From Turbatrix aceti (lineage: Eukaryota; Nematoda; Chromadorea; Rhabditida; Panagrolaimidae), in NCBI GenBank assembly GCA_963969345.1, contig OZ017768.1, forward strand, positions 8,952,718 through 9,016,717: a stretch of DNA of 64,000 nucleotides, given 5' to 3'. Under the pieces are notes generated by a model. It saw only the letters and a program-made list of their open reading frames with translations, made no database searches and was not told the DNA's origin. A program made the translations under genes and the position numbers. Below are positions 1-9,902 of this stretch, one piece after another (positions within the stretch are counted from its first letter, which is position 1; the number at the start of each line of letters is the position of its first letter).

Positions 1-269
1 GCTTTAGTATAGGTGGTAGCATTTATTTGCCACTAGTAAAAAATCAACTGATCAGAAAGGCGGTTTGGTGCGGCCAGTGTTGGCTGCCGCGACGCACGAA
101 ACAGAGACTTTTTGTGCGTCGTGTTTTCGTGCGCGCTAAAGCAGACTATGACGTCAAAAACCCGCAATCCGTACTATTTTTTTAAAATTACAAAATTTGA
201 AATGTGTCACTAAATCTTCAATTGGCTCTACAATCCACTTTTTGCCTAATTGTTGTCTTTGTTTTTCAG
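1..269 (+). other. Intron of HMIT gene A (3' part)
   Basis: The acceptor gtttttcag ends at 269, just before exon 270-660. The 118-nt exon that precedes the equivalent exon in genes B and C is not present here, so that exon and the gene start lie outside the window. The only structure noticed is a short inverted repeat (cgacgcac near 91 and gtgcgtcg near 114) in an unusually GC-rich stretch at about 60-145. Confidence 0.6.
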
Positions 270-1041
270 GTTGATCGCTACGGCAGACGTCCATTGATGC
301 TATTCAGTCAAGTTGCCACTGGCGTAACTTTGCTTGCGGTCACCGCTGCTTTCTACCAAGCAGCAAACACGACAGGCGCTGTCGTGCCCCAGGCATCTGC
401 AGATCTTTTTGTAGTCAATTGTCAGCAGTATGCAAGTTGTACATCGTGCATACAGGATGTACAATGCGGTTTTTGCGGGCCATCTGATCTGTATAGCTCA
501 GCTTCGGGGTATTGTCTTCCACCAAAAGGCAACGCAACCTGCGAAGGACCCCTTGTCGACATTCATTGGTCATTCTATGAAGCATACTGTCCTACACCGT
601 GGTCATGGGTGCCTCTTATTTGCATATTAATCTTCTTAGCAGTTTATCAGTCCGGATTTGGTGAATCGATTTGTAGTTCAATTTTGCAATTCTCATGTTT
701 CAGCATCTTTGGCGTGGACCCTGAACGCTGAATTATACCCTCTGTGGGCCCGAAGCAACTGCGTGGCAATAGCCTCAACCGCTCTCATGTGGGCCAATTT
801 GATCATTTCACTGTCATTTCTTTCAGTCGTCGAAGCGATCACGGTCTATGCAACTTACCTGATCTTTACCGTAACTACCTTTCTTGGTGCCGTTTTCGTT
901 TATTTTGCGCTTCCAGAAACAAAAAATCGCACCAGTGAAGAAATTCAGAAAATGTTTATGTCGAAAAAACCGGTACGAACAAACAACGATATTAATCTCG
1001 AGGAGATTCCCGTAAACAGGCAATTTGGAAAAAAGCAGTGA
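270..1041 (+). CDS. HMIT gene A, last two exons (proton/myo-inositol cotransporter family, partial)
   Basis: 3' part of an SLC2A13/HMIT-type major facilitator gene. Exons are 270-660 (391 nt, same length as in genes B and C) and 704-1041 (TGA 1039-1041). The first exon starts with VDRYGRRP, the cytoplasmic RxGRR signature, and runs through a Cys-rich extracellular loop (CQQYASCTSCIQDVQCGFCG, then YCLP and NATCEG) to CPTPWSWVP, as in HMIT between TM9 and TM10. The second exon has NAELYPLWAR in TM10 and PETKNR plus EEIQKMF at the C-terminal end, the usual sugar-porter tail. Family members are plasma- or endomembrane 12-TM symporters. An AATAAA lies at 1098-1103. Gene A converges on gene B. The 5' exons lie outside the window. 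Its 3' end is repeated beyond the gap at 13048. Confidence 0.85.
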
Positions 1042-1288
1042 TTATTTTTTTCGCTTTTGCATAAAAAACGGATAACAGTGATCAATTTCCAGATACTAAT
1101 AAAACTGTTTTTGCTTTAAAAAACGAGTGTATTGCTTACCAGCATTTTGATGGCATGCTGATAAAGTGGTGGATGAAAAGTTATAACACTCATTTCGTTG
1201 AAATTCAATGGCATATACTGATTTCTTACAAATCTTCTTTTTTTATTTAGATACGTTAAAATAAATAATCTATGTTGTTATATCGCAA

Positions 1289-1294
1289 TTTATT
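1289..1294 (-). promoter_or_regulatory. Polyadenylation signal of HMIT gene B
   Basis: AATAAA on the minus strand, 37 nt past the stop of gene B. It supports the 3' end of the model. The same site recurs in copy 2. Confidence 0.6.
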
Positions 1295-1330
1295 ATACAT
1301 GCACATTAGAATTTTTGATTCCGGTCATAA

Positions 1331-4079
1331 TTATTCTTCCGCAGCATCCTTCTTGTTCAGATCAGTCAGATTCATATGAATACTGTGTGCCACCGACTTT
1401 TTAGGCATAAATTTGCGTTGAATTTCCTCAATAGGAAGACCCTTTGTTTCGGGTAGGACGTTGTAGACAAAAAATGCACCGAGAAAAGTGATCACCGCAA
1501 AGATCAGGTAAGTGCAATAAGGAGTGATTGCTTCCATGACCGAAAGGAATGTCAGTGAAATGAAAAGATTGGACCACCAGTTAGCAGCCGTTGCCATCGC
1601 GGCGCACTTGCTTCGGGCCCAGAGAGGGTAGAATTCTGCGTTTAGGACCCAGGGCAAAGATGCTGAAAGAATGAAAAATTTTGAAAAATTTTGTGAACAT
1701 TTTGACTTACAGAATCCGACTGAAAAAACGGCAAGAAAAACAAGCACGCATACGAGAGGCACCCAGGACCACGGCGTATGACAATGACCTTCGTAGAACG
1801 ACCAGCGTGCTCCAATAGTTGGTCCTTCGCAGGTTGCATTGTTGCCGACGGGAAGGCAGTAGCCAGGTGCCGAGGTGTAAAGATCAGGCGGTCCACAGAA
1901 TCCACATTCGGGATCTCGGATGCACGATGCGCAACTTGCGTGCTGAGAGCAGTGAATTACAGAAAGCGTCGAAGATGCTTGAGGCACGACTACGCCGGAC
2001 GTGATGGCTACTTGGTAGTAGGATCCAGCGACGACGATGAGCGCAAGTCCACTGGCAACTTGGCTGAAAAGTAGAAGCGGGCGTCTGCCAAATCGGTCGA
2101 CCTAAATTGAAAAACAATTAGGAATTAGTATAAAAAAACAATTAGGTATAAAATATTAGAAATTGAAAAAAATTTAAATTTAAAATTTAAAATTTAGAAT
2201 AAAGTTTATTTAAAATTTAAATTAAATTTTTAAATCGAAAAACATTTGAATTGAAAAATTCATATTAAAAAAATATGGTGACTTACCACAAAGAACGGCA
2301 CAAAAGCAAATAACGCCAAAACGACGCTAACAGCCAAGGAAACCCAAATAATGTCCATGCTGTCTGTTATGCCAATGGATTTTACCGTTGTTCCGATGAA
2401 GAACCTGGAAAAAAATTGTGATTCTAAAAACGATCGACAAAACATTTGTTGTACTCACACAACAGTGTTGATACCGCTGAACGCGTTGAGAATCTGTATA
2501 GAAGCCCCCAAAATCAATGCTCTGAAGACGTACTCAGTCTTGAAAATTTTCGAAAAACCGCTTTGAATTTCGTTCCGTCGGGTCTCCTCAACAGCTATGT
2601 CCTCAAACGCCTGAGCTGCAGCTTTGCGATTTCCGCTGTAAATTTGCAGCAGAATTTTTTTTGTCTCAGATTTGCTCCAGTGTCCGTAAACCCAGTTTGG
2701 AGACTCTGGAAGAAATGTAAAAGCTGCCATCTGGATTACAGTCAAAAAACAGGGAAAAGCAAAAAGCAGCCTCCAGCTGACGTTGATCGGATCCAATCCA
2801 GAGACGGCAGCTGCCATGAGATTTGACACAATGCCACCCAGGTTGCTGGATATCTGGAACATAGATAACATTCTTCCCCTGACGGAGACCGGAGAACACT
2901 CGCTGAGGTAGATAGGCACGAGCACGCAGGCGACACCGATGAAGACGCCGTTGATGATGCGGGCAAGGAGAAGCATGTATCTGCTGTTGGCGAGGACGGC
3001 AACCAGGCCACCGATCGTGTATAGCGCGGTTGCGAGGTTTATCACCCGCTTTCGGCCGAGTTTGTCGGATAGCGGAGCTGCGATGAGCGCACCGACGCCG
3101 GCTAATGCGGGCACGGCGGAGACGATGCCGCCTTGCCAGAGGGGAGATGAGATTCCCATGTCGGGATTTTGGGTGGCAAAGACCATTGCTATGTTGGCCA
3201 TTCCGGAGTCATAGCCGAAGAATAGAGCTGATAGGCATGCGGTAAAAGCGATGAGGACTACGGTAGTGTTCCACGATGGCGTGGATCCGTCATCCAAAAT
3301 GTCGCGTGTAAGTTCCGCATTTGATGATGAGGTTTCTAAGTGATCTAAAAAATGTCGGCTTTAGCAATGCAAAGGGATTATGCATTGTTTTGGTCTAACT
3401 GGACTCAAAACTTTATGTTGACTAATATGATTGATCAAAAACAAAAGAGCTATTTATTTTTAGCTCGACTGTTTTTGTCAACAAAACATGACAAATAATC
3501 AAAAAAAATATTTGAATTAAGATTTAAAAAAAACGTGTGAGAACGTCATTGTGTTTTGGCACGAAAGCTGGTCTGAAAAATATGAAAGAGAAATGTTTCT
3601 ACCACTAAATTTCTTGCAAAATAGTTTTGAAACACAAAAAAAATTTTATTTTGTAAAAAAACAATTTTTGATTTCGTCATTTTTTTAAATGAAACCCCTC
3701 ATTTTTTTTATGTTTTGCAGATTCTTAAACAGAAAAACTGAGTCAAATGGTAAATACCAGAGTAATGGTTAGTTTGTATGCAATGCCGTCTCAAAATTCC
3801 AAAAATGCTAATAATACATAAATATTTCATCGTTATTCCAGATAAATGGTTTACGTAAATACTGTGAATTTGTGAATTTATGAATTTTGCCATACTTTGT
3901 GAATTTTGTTAAAGATCAAAATTTACCTGTAAAATTGATTTTTAAATTCTAACCGAAAAGTGCTATAAATATTTCCAATTAGGTACACATTATAAAAACT
4001 GACCGTCATTAAATTTCACATTGTCCAGAGAAGTTTGACTATTGCTAGCCTCGCAGGTAGAAGGTGTTTTGGATGACAT
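1331..4079 (-). CDS. HMIT gene B, complete 5-exon sugar/inositol-type transporter, 600 aa
   Basis: Exons (minus): 4079-4004, 3344-2459, 2404-2287, 2101-1711, 1662-1331, all GT-AG and in frame. The start MSSKTPSTC at 4079 was chosen because the TTG near 3297 is mid-exon and the short first exon joins in frame; gene C has the same structure. Visible motifs: GYDSG in TM1, DKLGRKR between TM2 and TM3, PIYLSECSPVSVRG, PESPNWVYGH, SGINTVVFF in TM7, DRFGRRP, a PSI-like Cys-rich loop between TM9 and TM10 (CSQHASCASC, CGFCG, NATCEG), NAEFYPLWAR in TM10 and PETKGLPIEEI at the tail. This loop pattern is diagnostic of HMIT/SLC2A13. Odd: the QQL before SGIN of typical GLUT/HMIT TM7 is NAF, and the PESPR arginine is Asn, so the substrate is uncertain. 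It is divergent from gene C, with about 1 kb between their starts. Confidence 0.9.
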
Positions 4080-5085
4080 GATGTCAAATGTATGCGCAAT
4101 CAATTACAATATCCCATCTACTCAAAAAAATAGATGACAATGAGCGGAACAGAAATAATTAGTCCTTTTTATTGAGGCGTAATAGACTGGCCTCCCTCAT
4201 ACCATCCCTGTCTCGTGTCTCGTCCAAACAGACAGACATTTTTCGATTTAATCCCCCTGGCTCGCTCGATTATCCCACGCTAGCCTCTCGTCACCACACC
4301 AGTACCGACAGGACTGATTTCACCTCCATCAACTGAGGATCAGACAGGGAACATTCACTTGCTCCCGCACGTGATCTTTTTTTTTTTACACAAAGGAGGA
4401 ACTGTGTTGTCTGGAATTTATGAGCTAAGCCGGAAATTTTACATTTAATTCGTCAGTAATTTTTAGAATTGTAGTTATTTTTAGATATTCTATATTTAAT
4501 CACTCATAATTAAAAATTTCGGGTTTCAAACATCTGTTTATTTTTATCCATCTCAATTGTGTTCTAATTCCAAAAAACACATAAATAAATATTTATTATT
4601 TTTCCCATGATTAAGCTCTGAACTCTTCGGGGACATTGAGATCTATGTACATTTTTTGATAGCACGGTTCACTTTTTAAATTAAAATTAAAATTATTCTA
4701 ACAACAGAAGCACCCGGATCCTCAGGCTCATGACCTCGGCTTGGCCCCAGATAATTCTGAAAATTCTGCAAACAAGTAATAATACAAATCGCTGCGTTTT
4801 ACAAAGTAACAGAAAAATTCGCTAAAACAAAGGAAAAAGAACATTTTTTTGAGTGCACATTGTCATAGATTCAAACTTGCGTAAATTCACTGACAGTTAA
4901 CTTGCAGTTACCCTGTTTTGTCAGTTGACGTACATTACTCACCTGTGGATCCATATAGAAGAGGAGGATTACTTGATGCATTGTGTTGTCAAAAATTTTA
5001 CTGAAAAAGCATTTTTTACCATCACGTTACTCAAAAAGAGTAAAGTTGTTTTTTGCTGGGTAATTTTATTATCTTCTACATTTTT
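4080..5085. promoter_or_regulatory. Shared upstream region of divergent HMIT genes B and C
   Basis: About 1 kb between the two start codons, so any promoters of both genes lie here. No TATA box or known operator was recognised. It holds a T-run near 4380 that differs by one base between the two copies and a moderately GC-rich block at about 4180-4370. The boundary is inferred from the gene models. Confidence 0.4.
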
Positions 5086-7222
5086 ATGTCGTCTACCGTG
5101 TTATCAGCACCTTCTGATGAAAACCACAATGTTGGTAAGTTTCGCTACGTCTGATTATTTGCACTATTTGTATTATTTTTGCTTCAGGTGCGGAAAATTT
5201 TGTAGAAATAAACATTTTGACCTCTTCTGATGAATCTAAGGCAACTGATAATCCTTCCGCTAACCCTGAAAAATCTCCATGGAATTTCACCGTCATTATG
5301 ACAGGCATTACAGTCTGTATGTCAGCATTTTTCTGCGGCTATGATGGAGGAATGGGAAATCTGACCATGATTTTTGCAACTGAAAATCCTGATCTTGGTA
5401 TAACTCCTCTCTGGCAGGGCGCCATTGTTTCGGCAGTTTCGGGGCTCGCTGGCTTCGGCGCACTCATCGCTGCACCTTTGTCAGACAAATTGGGCCGAAA
5501 ACGGGTAATCAACATGTCAACTGCGATTTACACTATTGGAAATCTAATTGCAGTAATTGCTATCAATCGATACATGCTTCTCCTGGCACGAATAATCGAC
5601 GGCCTGTTCATCGGCATCGCTTGTCTTTTAGTGCCAATTTACCTGAGCGAGTGCTCACCTGTATCGGTCAGGGGAACCATGGTTTCCATGTTCCAGCTAT
5701 CCAGCAACATTGGCGGCATTGCAGCCAATCTGATATCAGCTTCCGTTACCGGATTAGACACTGCTAACATCAGCTGGAGGCTTCTGTTCCTGTTTCCCTG
5801 TTTTGTTACCGTAATTCAGATGGTGGCATTCACTTTTCTGCCTGAATCTCCAAATTGGGTTTACGGACACATGGGCAGAGATGAGACTGTTAAGATTCTG
5901 AAGAACATCTATAGCGATGACGAAGAAGCTGTTGCTGCAGCGCTTGATGGAATTATTGTTGAACAGAAGCAGGTGAACGAAAGTCAAGGATACACTAAGA
6001 TTTTTACGACGGATTATGTATACAGGGCTTTGATTCTGGGTGTTATAATTCAGTTGCTCAATGCTTTTTCTGGTAATGTGACAATAATGTAAGGTTTACT
6101 AAAGATTTATAGGAAATCTGAATAAATAATTTTTGATTTCCCTCTATTTTAGGTCTTTTATCGGCACAACAATAAAATCCATTGGAATCACAGATCAATT
6201 GTCTATAATCTGGTTTTCCTGTTTGGTTTCTATAGTATCTACAGTGTTCAGCTTTGTGCCGTTGTTTACGGTTTGTTGACTGCATAAAAAAAATTTTTTT
6301 ATTGAAAAAATTTTTTTATCAAAAATTTTATTTTTATTTATTTTTAATGTTTTTAAAAAAAATTTTGACTAAAAAAATGTTTTTTTTTTATTTTTTATTA
6401 AAATTTTTTTTTTCAGATTGACCGTTTCGGCAGACGACCCCTCCTGCTCTTCAGTCAGATAGCAAGCGGTTTAACTTTGCTCGTGATCACCGCTTCTTTC
6501 TATCAAGTTGCAAACACTACCGGTGCCGTTGTGCCTCAGGCATCTACGGATCTCTTTGTTGTCAACTGTCAGCGATACACGAGTTGTTCCTCGTGTATAC
6601 AGGATACGCAATGCAACTTTTGCGGGCCTTCTGATCGATATAGCGCATCAGCTGGTTATTGCCTCCCTCCAAGCGGCAATGCAACCTGCGAAGGGCCTCT
6701 TGTCGACGTTCACTGGGAATTCTTTGATGCATTTTGTCCGACGGCATGGTCTTGGGTGCCACTCGTCTGCATACTCACATTTTTGGCAGTCTTTTCGTCT
6801 GGATTTGGTGATTTTTAACTTTTAGAAAATTTTAGACAGTTTTTGTAAAACTTGTTTTTTTAGCGTCAGTACCATGGACCCTGAACGCGGAATTCTACCC
6901 CCTGTGGGCCAGAGGAAACTGCGCGGCTCTGGCAGCAGCAACAGTTTTTTGGGGCAATTTGATCATTGCCCTGACTTTTCTTTCGGTCGTCGAAGCAATC
7001 ACGGTTTATGCTACTTACCTGATATTTGCCGTTATCACATTGCTTGGTGCCCTCTTCTGCTTCTACGCGCTGCCCGAAACTATGAATCGCTCGATCGAAG
7101 AAATCCAGCAAATGTTTATGCCGAAAAATTCGAAAAACAAGGTTCGACCGAGCGAAGGTATGAAGCTTACCGAAATTAATCCTAAAAGGCGGTCGGTTAA
7201 GGATGAAGATGAATATTTGTGA
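5086..7222 (+). CDS. HMIT gene C, complete 5-exon sugar/inositol-type transporter, 605 aa
   Basis: Exons: 5086-5134, 5188-6088, 6153-6270, 6417-6807, 6864-7222. Exons 3 and 4 match gene B in length (118 and 391 nt), which supports both models. The start MSSTVLSAP at 5086 is the first ATG joining in frame; the TTG at 5217 is internal. Seen: GYDGG in TM1, DKLGRKR, PIYLSECSPVSVRG, PESPNWVYGH, DRFGRRP, a Cys-rich exofacial loop (CQRYTSCSSC, CNFCG, YCLPP, NATCEG), NAEFYPLWARGNC in TM10 and PETMNRSIEEI. Twelve TM segments are expected. Odd: TM7 reads SGNVTIMSF where family members have SGIN-T followed by two aromatics, so the conserved Asn is displaced, besides the QQL to NAF change shared with B. 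It may have a changed substrate or be non-transporting. AATAAA at 7539-7544. Confidence 0.9.
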
Positions 7223-7678
7223 ATTTGTTATTTTTTGAAGATTTTTGAGTACTGTAAAGCTTTGAAACAAGTTGCGTTGACAAAAAAAAGAATTTATCAA
7301 CTGGTTGTTATTTTTTTTTATTTTGTTTTTTGAAGAAAATATTAGCTTTTGGTCTCAGAAGGCCTATATTTTGAGACAAATGAGCCTATTATATACAATA
7401 CAAAAATATTTTTTAGTTTTTTTTGGCTTTTACAACGATTTCTAGCACGATTCTCTCAAATTTTGTGGAAAAAAGTTTTTTTGTGAACACCCAAATTACT
7501 TTTAGATTTTTCCAAAAATTACGATAGCACACTTGTAAAATAAATATCAGTACATATTTTATTTAATTGATTACAAATCCCAATGAATCACCGATGTAGC
7601 CAGCGACAAGCAGCATCCATCATTGCTTAACAGATTTTGCGAGGAGGGAATCTTAATTTTGTGTGTACAAGTGTCAAA

Positions 7679-9887
7679 TCAAACGGCAAAAGTGAGATGC
7701 TTCTTCACCGTTGACTTGGGAGGCGGCGACGGCGTGATGATGCCGTTGGTCACGGTGGGTGGCACCGGGCTTCTCGCTCGCGTCGACGTGATGCAGTCGT
7801 CAAGGTGGTGCTGGAGCATGTCGCACACCCGGAGGGAATCTGCCAGCATCTGATCGTAAACTTCTGTCTTGAAGAGACAATTTTCCCGTAGTCGTCTTTC
7901 CTGGCCTTCCGGGTCTTCTTCGATTACCGCGTGCTTTGGGATGGATCTGTAACATTTTGCATGTCAATTTGTATTTTTTTTCCGCCCCAGTGCGCCGGAT
8001 TATGCAAATCACAGGATGATTGAAGCCTAATTAATTAATGACCCCTAATCAAAAAAATTTGTTCCAACATTGGCACTTCCTATATGCTACCCCAATTTTA
8101 AGAGTGACAGTTGTCAACGATTTTTTTGACCCCAAAGTGCCAATTTGAAGCTGATTGTGACAATTATGTGAAGAAGCTGTCACCAAATGAACGACCTCCC
8201 CCGTGGAATGGTGTGAACTGCCGAAAACATATTGCTCTGCTTTTCTTCTTCTGTCGCATCGCCGGTTTGTTCGTCTCGCGCCACAGCTGCGCGACAAAAG
8301 CCATCCAGGCTGAGCGCTGACAGGTTTCGCTCAGATTAACAGGCAAATAAATATCCTATACACAGCATTCACTTTCGCGTCAATCGAGCGTGAAAATGCA
8401 TTCATTCGCGCATATAGTGTTGACTTTGGCAGCTTCGCGCATTGGCATTTTTAAATTGTTAGTGACGGCATCTGCTACAATGACTAGAGCAAGTCCTGAA
8501 CTTTCAAACAAGCCACCAACGGCACGAAAACGTTGATTTTTGGCACAGATATAGTGATTTCCAGTTTCGATTTTAAATCGTCGATTGCAGCCGTTTAAGG
8601 CTACAACTGAACAATCGGGTCAACAGAAAGTTCCATCAGGTTGGTATCTGTCGATATAGCCAAGGGCCGTTTGCTGAACATCAAAGAGGACCGAGATTCC
8701 TCACATAAACTGTTTTACCCTATAAAAACGATCTGTTTGCTTTTTGTGCTCATGCAAAATTGGAGAACTTTCTTTTTAGGAGTGCGTGTTTTTGATAATT
8801 TGTGCAAATGCGTGCGCATTTTTATAGGGTAAAACAGTTTTTGTGAGGAATCTCGGTCCTATTCGATGTTCAGCAAACGGCCCTTGGCTATATCGACTGA
8901 CACCAACCTGATGGAACTTTCTGTTGACCCGATTGTTCAGTTTTAGCCTTACACGGCTGCAATCGACTGCTCAAATTTTTTACTTGAAAAGGCTGCAACT
9001 ATGGCAAAACTGAACATTTTTAGGTCATCGAGGGCTTGTTTGGAAGTTCAGGACATGTCTTATTCAATACCCTAGATGCCATCTCTAAGAATTCAAAAAT
9101 GCCATTGCACGAAGCTGCCAAAGTCAACACTATAAGTGCGAATGAACGCGCTCATTTTTTTTTCGATTGTCGCAAAATAAGGGGAAAGTGAATGCTGTGC
9201 CTATAGGATATCCACGAACAAAAAAAATAAAACTGGATTAAGCAAATTTTTTTGTGTACAAATACACACTTTTGTAAATTTAAATACAAATCGGCGTCTT
9301 TTTTAGAAAAGTTCGGATGCGTGAATAATAAATCTTAAAAAACGCATAAAAAATATTTCTTGGATATTTTTTTTGTTCAAATGACCTTGAATCATTTCTT
9401 TCTCCTCCAAAAACCACTTTGATTTTTTTTTGGAAACGTCAAAAAGCACAATAGCCTTTTCCTTCCGGAACAATGGCTACTGTGATGTGTCACCTGTCAG
9501 CCTTCAGTCTTCAACCTCCAAGACCCCAACTGACCTTGCCACCATTGGCTGCTCGTCGCCGATGGTCTCGAGCGCTTCCATGAGGTAGACAGGATCGAGC
9601 TCGTTGATAGCGTCCGCCGAAAGCGCCTTGTCCTTTTCCTTGTTTTTGGAGCCACTTTTCCTGCCAAATGAAATAAGCGAAGTCGAAGGTGCCACGTCGA
9701 GACTTTTTTTGAGGCCCTGCGTCCTCCGTTCATGATGCTTCTTAATTCGATCACCAAAACTTGCCCGGCCCCCATTTTCGGCATTTGGAACCGACTCAAA
9801 TGTATCAGTTTCGGGAACTGCTTTTTTCTTCCGGAAAACAGAGAGAAAGGGTGACGTTGTTTTCGGATGCACAGCGTTTTCTGTCAT
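7679..9887 (-). CDS. Gene D, uncharacterised soluble protein, 206 aa
   Basis: I do not recognise this protein. Exons (minus): 9887-9535 and 7946-7679, joined in frame by GTCAGT and a TTACAG acceptor. The first exon encodes a basic, Ser/Lys-rich region (FRKKK, KKHHERR, GSKNKEKDK) followed by NELDPVYLMEALETIGDEQP. The second continues RSIPKHAVIEEDPEGQERRL and a helix-prone stretch (VYDQMLADSLRVCDMLQHHL), then a Pro/Thr-rich tail ending HLTFAV. There is no signal peptide or TM segment. The ATG lies 15 nt after a TTTCAG acceptor, which fits SL trans-splicing, though an upstream coding exon joining there (reading TTRRV before the Met) cannot be excluded. The 1.59-kb intron holds the foldback element at 8351-9211. 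One exonic difference from copy 2 (GAG/GAA) is silent, which supports coding. A minus-strand AATAAA lies at 7558-7563. Confidence 0.7.
8351..9211. mobile_element. 861-bp foldback (long inverted repeat) element
   Basis: The two halves are imperfect reverse complements over roughly 400 bp each. The left terminus ATATCCTATA at 8351 matches TATAGGATAT ending at 9211. Inside, GTGTTGACTTTGGCAGCTTC and GTCCTGAACTT recur inverted, and the innermost stem is CCGAGATTCCTCAC / GTGAGGAATCTCGG with CCCTATAAAAA / TTTTTATAGGG, around a loop of roughly 90 nt. There is no transposase-like ORF. It lies wholly in the intron of gene D and is present in both copies of the duplication. It is probably a non-autonomous foldback or MITE-like element; target-site duplications are not clear by eye. 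Confidence 0.8.
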
Positions 9888-9902
9888 GACTCTGCGGGTG
9901 GT

